Source: Limisalsivibrio acetivorans (GTDB lineage Bacteria > Chrysiogenota > Deferribacteres > Deferribacterales > Geovibrionaceae). Taken from it: DNA of 64,000 bases. The notes under the pieces were generated by a model. The model worked only from the letters and a program-made list of their open reading frames with translations. It was not told where the DNA came from and did not search any database. Of the stretch, positions 44,719 to 51,172 are shown piece by piece. The stretch lies in assembly GCF_000421105.1 (NCBI RefSeq), contig NZ_ATWF01000001.1:1499407-1563406 (forward strand), given 5' to 3'. Every line of letters starts with the position of its first letter. Within the stretch, counting starts at the first letter, position 1. Position numbers and translations under genes: made by a program.

Positions 44719-45467
44719 TAGAGATAAACGGCCTCAACTTCAGCTACGGGGATTCCTTCACCCTCGATGTGGAGAGCCTCAGCCTTCCGACGGGTGAGAT
44801 CGGCATGATAATTGGTCCAAATGGAAGCGGAAAGTCCACCCTGTTGAGGCTTATATGCGGAATAATCAAAGATTTCGAAGGAAAGATACACATCAACGGG
44901 CACAATATAAGTGAGCTTGACGAGCGGGAGACTGCCAAGCTCATCTCCTATGTGGGTCCGGCAAATAGGGGCGTGGCGGGGCATACAGTACAGGACATCG
45001 TGGCCACCGGTCGCTACCCGTATACGGGTGGATTCGGCATACTCACCGAAGAGGACAATCGGATGGTGGAGCACGCCCTCGATGTTGTGGGTCTGCTAAA
45101 ACGCCGTGGAGACTGTATAACAAGCCTCTCCTCCGGTCAGCAGCAGAGAGCTTTCATAGCAAGGGCTGTGGCGCAGGATACCCCTGTTATTGCCCTCGAT
45201 GAGCCCACAGCAAACCTTGACCCACGTTACCGCAAACGTATCATGGAGATACTGCTTGAGCTCAAAGTGAGACGTACCGTGGTTATAGTTGAACACGACC
45301 TTAACATGGCAGTCCGGATGGGCAACACCCTGACAGGCTTCGTTGATGGTAAAAAACTTCTTGAAATGAAAGAGCCTTACAGCGGTCTCAAAGAGAGATT
45401 GAGCGAGCTCTACGATACAGACTTGAATATATTCTACGTTGATGGTAGATTCTTCATAGACTTTTGA
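44715..45467 (+). CDS. btuD: cobalamin ABC transporter ATPase BtuD-like
   Basis: 250 residues. Walker A IGPNGSGKST, Q-loop region, signature LSSGQQQR, Walker B VIALDEPTANLDP and the H-switch VIVEHDLNMA are all intact. GTG start at 44715 overlapping btuC. It powers uptake through BtuC. The B12 riboswitch begins right after its stop, so this operon itself is not behind the riboswitch unless it has one upstream, and I saw none. Confidence 0.92.
   Translation: MIEINGLNFSYGDSFTLDVESLSLPTGEIGMIIGPNGSGKSTLLRLICGIIKDFEGKIHINGHNISELDERETAKLISYVGPANRGVAGHTVQDIVATGRYPYTGGFGILTEEDNRMVEHALDVVGLLKRRGDCITSLSSGQQQRAFIARAVAQDTPVIALDEPTANLDPRYRKRIMEILLELKVRRTVVIVEHDLNMAVRMGNTLTGFVDGKKLLEMKEPYSGLKERLSELYDTDLNIFYVDGRFFIDF
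45423..45451 (+). promoter_or_regulatory. possible promoter driving the riboswitch transcript
   Basis: TTGAAT, 17-base spacer, TAGATT, inside the last codons of btuD. Transcription would start near 45458, about 20 bases before the riboswitch P1 stem. Confidence 0.35.
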
Positions 45468-45478
45468 GCCAAACATTT

Positions 45479-45614
45479 TCCGTTTCGGGGAAGTCCGGTG
45501 AAAATCCGGCACTGTCCCGCAACTGTAAGCCGGACGAAAGCCCGTTGGAACCCACTGCCTTATGGCGGGAAGGGGGGCGACTAGGAGGATGGCGAGTCAG
45601 GATACCCGGACGGG
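45479..45614 (+). ncRNA. cobalamin (B12) riboswitch
   Basis: All core blocks are present in order: GGGAAGTCCGGTGAAAATCC, CTGTCCCGCAACTGTAAGC, CACTGCC, GGCGGGAAGG, and GAGTCAGGATACC. The ends pair as P1 (CCGTTTCGGG with CCCGGACGG). Such RNAs bind adenosyl- or other cobalamins and shut off uptake genes when B12 is plentiful. Downstream lie a strong AAGGAGG at 45646 and the DUF4465/btuB surface genes. No strong terminator stem with T-run is visible, so control is probably at translation. Confidence 0.95.
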
Positions 45615-45657
45615 GGATCTCAAAGTACTAAAACCTTACGCGGATAAGGAGGTACCC

Positions 45658-45678
45658 ATGCTGTCATTCCGATATTAA
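45658..45678 (+). CDS. six-residue leader ORF (MLSFRY) behind the riboswitch
   Basis: ATG at 45658 has a perfect AAGGAGG (45646-45652) with five-base spacing, the best ribosome site of the region, yet the frame ends after six codons. The true gene starts 63 bases later with TTG. The leader may couple riboswitch control of ribosome binding to the downstream gene, or it may be the relic of an earlier start. Confidence 0.4.
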   Translation: MLSFRY

Positions 45679-45741
45679 TCTTCAATTAAACCCGTTCAAT
45701 CAAGCACCCGTATACCTATAATCTTACAAAGGAGTTCTACA

Positions 45742-47676
45742 TTGAGAGTAATAGCCTCTACACTCCTCATTATCCTGTGTGCTGTCAGTGCCTTTGCATC
45801 TTTCACAGGATTTGAGGATATAAGCCTGGACAACGAATCATACTGGAACGGCTCCGACGGTTCCGGTGATCTCATAAGCAACGGAATCATCTTCGGCAAC
45901 AACTACAACGCAGACTGGATGAGCTGGGACGGCTTCGCCTGTTCCAACGTAACCGACAACCAAACTGCGGACTGGTCAAACCAGTATTCTGCAATCACAG
46001 GGAGCGGAATTAACGCCTCAGACAACTACGGCGTTGCCTACAACGGCTACACCGAAGCCCCTGAGATAACCATGCCCGAGAGCGGCAGGGTCACAGGCTT
46101 CTTCATAAGCAACTCCACCTATGCCTACAACTCCATGAAGCACGGAGACGACTTCGCCAAGAAGTTTGGCGGTGAAATAGGGGAGGATCCCGACTGGTAC
46201 GCCGTAACCGCAGTGGGATATGACGAAACTGGAACCGAAACGGGGAGAACAGACTTTTACCTCGCAGATTACCGCGGGGAGGATGACTATATCGTCAACA
46301 ACTGGCGGTGGTTCGATCTCTCAGAGCTGGGCAGCGATGTGAAAACCGTTGAATTTGAATTCGCCTCTTCCGACATGGGTGACTTCGGTATGAACACCCC
46401 CGCCTATTTTGTTCTGGATAACTTCAACGCAAAAACGGAACAGATCAGCTTCGAGGATACTTCCACAACTGCGGGTTCCTACAAAAACGGCTCGGATGTT
46501 TCCGGCGAATACATATCGGGTAACCTCCGCTTTGCAAACAACTACAACGCAGACTGGATGAGCTGGGAGGGCTTCGCCCTTTCATCGGTGGATGCACCCG
46601 CAACGAAGGGCTACATGAACCAGTATGCCGCCGTAACAGGGGGAGGCGTACTATCCGACACCTACGCAGTGGCCTACAGCGGATACACCGCCGAGCCCGT
46701 AATAACCCTCCCTGCAGAGGGGAGCGTATCCGGTCTCTATATAACAAACACCGCCTACGCTTTCTGGAGCATGCTTGAGGGTGATGATTTTGCCAAGAAG
46801 TTCGGCGGTGAAACGGAGGACGACCCCGACTGGTTCAAGGCAACCTTCACAGGCAGGGATGCAGAGGGTAACGCCACGGGGAGTGTTGATGTTTATCTCG
46901 CCGATTACCGCTTCGAAGAGAGTGGTGATGACTATATCCTCAGAAGCTGGAAGTGGGTTGACTTAAGCCCCCTCGGCGATGTGAAGGATGTCACGGTGAG
47001 CTTTTCCGGCTCGGATATGGGCGATTTCGGGCTGAATACACCCGCCTACGCCGCCCTAGACTATATCAACTCCGCAGAGCTTTCAAACAGCGACCTCAAC
47101 GGCAACGGAGTTTCCGATGACCATGAAGCTCCCGCAACGGCGGATCTCGATGATGACGGAACCCCCGATGCCTTCCAGGATAATGCACTCTCAACCATAA
47201 CTAACAACGGTGAGACCATTACAGCTACAGCACTTTCAGGAACGCTTAAATCCCTGAGTGCCGAGGCAGTTACAGAGAGAGCCGCCTATACATTCGCTAC
47301 CCCTTCGGTGAGCATAACAGCCGAAGGTCAGCAGGCGGATATAAATATATATCCCGAAAACGGGCTTAACGGCGCCGATACGGTCTTCATCCGAAAAGCA
47401 ACAGGATGGCAGGAAGCTGAGGACGGCATAACCGCCTCAAACTATTTCGGCATAACAGCCTATGACGGCGGGGTATACGATACCGACGGTCTTGAAAACG
47501 GCGAGATCAACCTTATCCTTGCCGCCGGAACCGTTGACGAAGATACCGGCACAGATGATGACACCAGCTCCGGCGGTGGCGGGGGTGGATGTTCAGCGGG
47601 TGGAGGCGACTCCCTCGGCTGGCTCCTGCTCGCACTCTCCCTCGGAGTAATAACAATAAGAAGGAAAGAGCAATAA
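45742..47676 (+). CDS. surface protein with two DUF4465 domains and CSAG C-terminal tag (B12-regulated)
   Basis: 644 residues from TTG 45742 behind AAAGGAG. A Sec signal peptide (IASTLLIILCAVSAFA) is followed by two tandem ~220-residue copies of the DUF4465 domain. Each contains NNYNADWMSW(D/E)GFA, NQY(S/A)A(I/V)TG, DDFAKKFGGE and DMGDFG(M/L)NTPAY. A Ca2+-binding-like loop DLNGNGVSDDHE follows, then a beta domain, a Gly-rich linker, and the tag GGCSAG-helix-RRKEQ with 28 residues from Cys617 to the end. Position behind the B12 riboswitch and before a BtuB-like receptor suggests it captures or presents cobamides at the cell surface. That role is inference. Confidence 0.9.
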   Translation: MRVIASTLLIILCAVSAFASFTGFEDISLDNESYWNGSDGSGDLISNGIIFGNNYNADWMSWDGFACSNVTDNQTADWSNQYSAITGSGINASDNYGVAYNGYTEAPEITMPESGRVTGFFISNSTYAYNSMKHGDDFAKKFGGEIGEDPDWYAVTAVGYDETGTETGRTDFYLADYRGEDDYIVNNWRWFDLSELGSDVKTVEFEFASSDMGDFGMNTPAYFVLDNFNAKTEQISFEDTSTTAGSYKNGSDVSGEYISGNLRFANNYNADWMSWEGFALSSVDAPATKGYMNQYAAVTGGGVLSDTYAVAYSGYTAEPVITLPAEGSVSGLYITNTAYAFWSMLEGDDFAKKFGGETEDDPDWFKATFTGRDAEGNATGSVDVYLADYRFEESGDDYILRSWKWVDLSPLGDVKDVTVSFSGSDMGDFGLNTPAYAALDYINSAELSNSDLNGNGVSDDHEAPATADLDDDGTPDAFQDNALSTITNNGETITATALSGTLKSLSAEAVTERAAYTFATPSVSITAEGQQADINIYPENGLNGADTVFIRKATGWQEAEDGITASNYFGITAYDGGVYDTDGLENGEINLILAAGTVDEDTGTDDDTSSGGGGGGCSAGGGDSLGWLLLALSLGVITIRRKEQ

Positions 47677-49622
47677 AAGCCATATATTCGCTCTGTATAG
47701 CACTCACAATGCTTGTGATCCCGGTCGGAACCGCAACCGGCCGGGATCGTTCCTACACCCTTGAGGAATACGTTGTAACCGCGGGAAGAACAGGTTCCTA
47801 TGCGGAGAATATCCCTTCGGCGGCGAGCGTCATCACACCAGATAATATTGCCGAATCGGGCGCAGTGAGTGCAGGGGAGCTTATCGCCATGTACACCGGC
47901 GCAACGGTTCGCAGTCTGGGGAGTGGAACGGTAATCGATCTCAGAGGAATGGGGGACACAGCCGCCTCATCGGTGGTTATCCTCGTGGATGGTGTACGTA
48001 TCAACCATGCTGACATGAGCGGTGCAGACCTTAAATCGATCCCTGTTGAGGATATCGAAAGGGTAGAGATCCTCAAAAGCAGCGGGCAGACATCCTACGG
48101 GAACGGAGCTGTCGGCGGTGTTGTTAATATTATCACCAAAGAATCATCTAAATCCTCCCTCAGTGGTGAATACGGAAGCTATGATGAGAAGTCCGCTGCA
48201 TTCATTACAGGTGGAGAGAGTGATGGCTTTATTTTTAAATTCCTCGCAAAGAGCTATCAAACCGGGGGTTTCAGGGATAATGGATGGGAGAAGCACAAGA
48301 CAGGCTCCGCCTCCTTCACCTTCGAACCGGACTACACCCTCACCTACGGCGCCAGACTAAGCTTCACAGACAGCTCCTACGGGCTCCCGGGCGGTGTTTC
48401 CATCGATGACCTTGATGGTGACAGAGATTCAGCCGGCCGCCCCGATGATTACGGCGATACATCGAATGAACGTGCCCTGTTCCATGTGGAAAAATTTATC
48501 GGAGAATACCAGATTAACGCAAAAGCGGGCTTCGCCAAGCGTCATTCCCCATTCGTAATGGGCTATTCCCCCCTGCTCCCCATAGACGAACAGAGGGGGC
48601 TTACTGAGGAGGATACGGCGGATCTGAGCCTTGTTCTCACAACGGAAAGGGAAGTTTTCGGCAGAACTACTGAGATAAGTGCAGGTGGAGATATATTCAT
48701 GTCGGATTACGTAAGGTCCGACCCCTCCTCCGGCTCCAGACATAACTCCAATACCAGAAGCGGCGGTGTATTTATAAGCGCAGAATCGGAAATAGCCCCC
48801 GGAACACTTCTGACTGCAGGGATAAGATACTCCATCCATTCCGGCATTTACCGTGAAGACTCACATAAAAGCTTCTCCGGCGAGAAGATCTGGATAAACG
48901 GTGAGGAGCACCGCAGGGAAAACTCCGAGTACTCCTGGGAGCTCGGAGCAGTGCACGATATGGGGGATTATAACCTTTTTGCATCCTTCGCCCGCTCCTT
49001 CCGCATGCCTAACACCGATGAATACGCCAAGGCGGCGGAGGAGCTTAAGCCCCAGACCGGACTCCATGCAGATGCAGGAATCCGCTACTCGGCCAATGAC
49101 ACAAATCTCTCAGCATCCCTCTTCGCCATAGTTATCGATGATGAACTGTACTACGGCGAGGATGAATCGGGTGAACCGCTGAACAGAAACTACGGCGACA
49201 AAACAATGCGGAAGGGAGCGGAGATTTCAGCATCGAAATCATTCGCACAGCTGAGGCTTAAGGGAACCTACACATATACCGATGCAAAGTTTAAAAACTC
49301 CGGCAGACAGATACCTCTGGTACCTGAACATAAAGCAACGGCGGTTTTAAAGTATTCTCTTGGCGAGGGTCTTCTCTTAGGGGCCGATGCCGTATACGTT
49401 TCCTCTAGGCTGGATGGAAACGATACCGGCTCCCGGGATTACGCCGGTCTCGATGCCTACGGAGTGTTTGGACTTAATATATCTTACAAGTACAAGAACA
49501 TACGCCTCACAGCCTCGGCGGACAACATATTCGATGAGGGATACGAATCCGCCGCCTACAGCGAAACATACTATCCCATGCCCGGCAGGACGTTCCGTGC
49601 CGGAGCGGAGGTTGAATTCTGA
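47673..49622 (+). CDS. btuB: TonB-dependent outer-membrane receptor, BtuB-like
   Basis: About 649 residues. The signal peptide KAIYSLCIALTMLVIPVGTATG is followed by a Ton-box-like LEEYVVTAGR. Then come the plug domain (PSAASVITPDNIAESGAVSA; VVILVDGVRINHADMSG; SYGNGAVGGVVNIITK) and a barrel ending in GAEVEF with terminal Phe. The most natural start is ATA at 47673: it lies seven bases after AAGGA and overlaps the previous stop as ATAA. Other in-frame options are ATG 47589, which adds 28 Arg-rich residues, or ATG 47709, which cuts the signal peptide. B12 transport is inferred from the riboswitch and btuFCD. Confidence 0.88.
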   Translation: MKAIYSLCIALTMLVIPVGTATGRDRSYTLEEYVVTAGRTGSYAENIPSAASVITPDNIAESGAVSAGELIAMYTGATVRSLGSGTVIDLRGMGDTAASSVVILVDGVRINHADMSGADLKSIPVEDIERVEILKSSGQTSYGNGAVGGVVNIITKESSKSSLSGEYGSYDEKSAAFITGGESDGFIFKFLAKSYQTGGFRDNGWEKHKTGSASFTFEPDYTLTYGARLSFTDSSYGLPGGVSIDDLDGDRDSAGRPDDYGDTSNERALFHVEKFIGEYQINAKAGFAKRHSPFVMGYSPLLPIDEQRGLTEEDTADLSLVLTTEREVFGRTTEISAGGDIFMSDYVRSDPSSGSRHNSNTRSGGVFISAESEIAPGTLLTAGIRYSIHSGIYREDSHKSFSGEKIWINGEEHRRENSEYSWELGAVHDMGDYNLFASFARSFRMPNTDEYAKAAEELKPQTGLHADAGIRYSANDTNLSASLFAIVIDDELYYGEDESGEPLNRNYGDKTMRKGAEISASKSFAQLRLKGTYTYTDAKFKNSGRQIPLVPEHKATAVLKYSLGEGLLLGADAVYVSSRLDGNDTGSRDYAGLDAYGVFGLNISYKYKNIRLTASADNIFDEGYESAAYSETYYPMPGRTFRAGAEVEF

Positions 49623-51172
49623 TGAAAGTTCTATATACGGCAATCCTTCTCATAGTATCATCCCTCGCCTTCGCCGGCCCCTACACCGATGAAGGGGGAA
49701 TACCCTTAGACTCTGAGGATATAGCAGGCTGGGCGCAAACGGTCATAGACTACTCACCCGGCTCGGAGGTGGATTCCACATGGATGAACACCGCAAACGC
49801 CCTCGGTCGTGCCGAAGGGAAAGCGGACACCGTTGTATCCCTCGGCAGAGGGGGGAGCATTACCCTGAGCTTTGAAAGACCATTCATAGACGGCCCCGGC
49901 TGGGATATAGCGGTATACGAGAACTCCTTCGCACCCGATTTTCTGGAGCTTGCTTTTGTGGAGATAAGCGAAGACTGCGAAAGCTTCCTGCGGTTCCCAG
50001 CTGTATCGCTAACACCCGGCCCCGTCTCCGCCTACGGCAAAAGCGACCCCACGGATATATACAACCTCGCAGGGAAGTACAAGGCCGGTCTCGGAACACC
50101 CTTTGATATATCCGGCATCGAAGAAGCGCCTGAGGAGATAAACTGCCTGCGCATAGTTGATATAATAGGTGACGGCTCCTCCACAGATTCCGAAGGGAAC
50201 ATTATTTTCGACCCCTATCCAACGGTATCCTCCGCAGGTTTTGATCTGGACGGAGTATCCGTTCGATACTTCGCGGAATCCGAGGGTTCACCACCGTCAC
50301 CCCCCGAGACCAGTATCTCTTATCCGGAGGGTTATGCCGCCCTCGTATCCCTTTCGAACTACAGCGATCCGGATAATGAGCCCATGGCCGGGGCAAAGTT
50401 CACGGTTTATAACGATACCCCCATAATCCATACCGAAACGGAGAATCCTGTTCTTCCCCTCCCCCGCTCCCTTTTCATCAACGGCGATGAGGCATGTGTT
50501 CAGGCCATCTTTGTGGATGCATCGGGCTTATCCTCCGTAATCGGGGAGGAGGTATGCTTCACCCCCGAACTGACAGAGCGGAATGGATACGGCATAGAGA
50601 CCGCATCACTAATCACCGATGGTTCGGACCTCAACGGAAACGGCATGGCGGACGCTGATGAAATGGCTAGCGGAGTGGTTCCGCTGACAAACGGTGAAAT
50701 ATCCCTGACCATCACATCGTCCGATCATCTGAACGCAGCAGGTTTCGAACAGGGGAGCTTCATACTCAACTATGAAACACCTGAGCTGAGCGCTGAGGCA
50801 TGCTCCAGTATAACCGTCGGAAGTATCAGGACACAGAGTAGTTCCGGTGGTGTAAAAGAGCATAACCTTACGGACGGATGTGCAGAATTATTTATTTCAG
50901 ACGGCTCCAGTCTGGATGCGGACGGCGTTATAAACGGACGTGTTATCGTGATTGCAGAGGCCGAAAGTATAGAGATACCCGAAAACGGAAACGCAGGTGT
51001 CGGAGGCGGGGGGTGCTCTGCCGGCTCATCATTTTTCAGTGTTCCATTACTTCTTCTCGCTGTTGTATTGCAAAGAATGCTCCAAAAGCTTAATATATTA
51101 TCATACAATAGAGACAAGAGGGGAAAAAGACATAGACACAAGAACAGCCCTCAAGGCTTTGGAGCTGGTTGA
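49622..51172 (+). CDS. second B12-locus surface protein with CSAG tag and extended tail
   Basis: 516 residues; its ATG is one base from the btuB stop. A signal peptide (LYTAILLIVSSLAFA) precedes a beta domain (DTVVSLGRGGSITLSFERPF; DIAVYENSFAPDFLELAFVE) that I have seen in surface proteins near cobalamin loci of other phyla (recollection, not checked). A Pro-rich linker, a Ca2+-loop-like DLNGNGMADADE and a second beta domain follow, then Gly-rich GGGGCSAG and a hydrophobic helix. Unlike its two relatives it runs on for 52 residues after the Cys, with a basic tail (RDKRGKRHRHK) that overlaps the next operon's promoter. Function beyond B12 association is unknown. Confidence 0.82.
   Translation: MKVLYTAILLIVSSLAFAGPYTDEGGIPLDSEDIAGWAQTVIDYSPGSEVDSTWMNTANALGRAEGKADTVVSLGRGGSITLSFERPFIDGPGWDIAVYENSFAPDFLELAFVEISEDCESFLRFPAVSLTPGPVSAYGKSDPTDIYNLAGKYKAGLGTPFDISGIEEAPEEINCLRIVDIIGDGSSTDSEGNIIFDPYPTVSSAGFDLDGVSVRYFAESEGSPPSPPETSISYPEGYAALVSLSNYSDPDNEPMAGAKFTVYNDTPIIHTETENPVLPLPRSLFINGDEACVQAIFVDASGLSSVIGEEVCFTPELTERNGYGIETASLITDGSDLNGNGMADADEMASGVVPLTNGEISLTITSSDHLNAAGFEQGSFILNYETPELSAEACSSITVGSIRTQSSSGGVKEHNLTDGCAELFISDGSSLDADGVINGRVIVIAEAESIEIPENGNAGVGGGGCSAGSSFFSVPLLLLAVVLQRMLQKLNILSYNRDKRGKRHRHKNSPQGFGAG
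51068..51096 (+). promoter_or_regulatory. promoter of the degenerate-kinase operon
   Basis: TTGCAA, 17-base spacer, TAATAT, inside the 3' end of the preceding gene. Transcription would start near 51103, fifteen bases before a GAGGGG ribosome site at 51118-51123. Confidence 0.45.

Noticed and set aside
44124-45074. 316-codon minus-strand frame
   Set aside because: Antisense to btuC and btuD, which carry complete family motifs.
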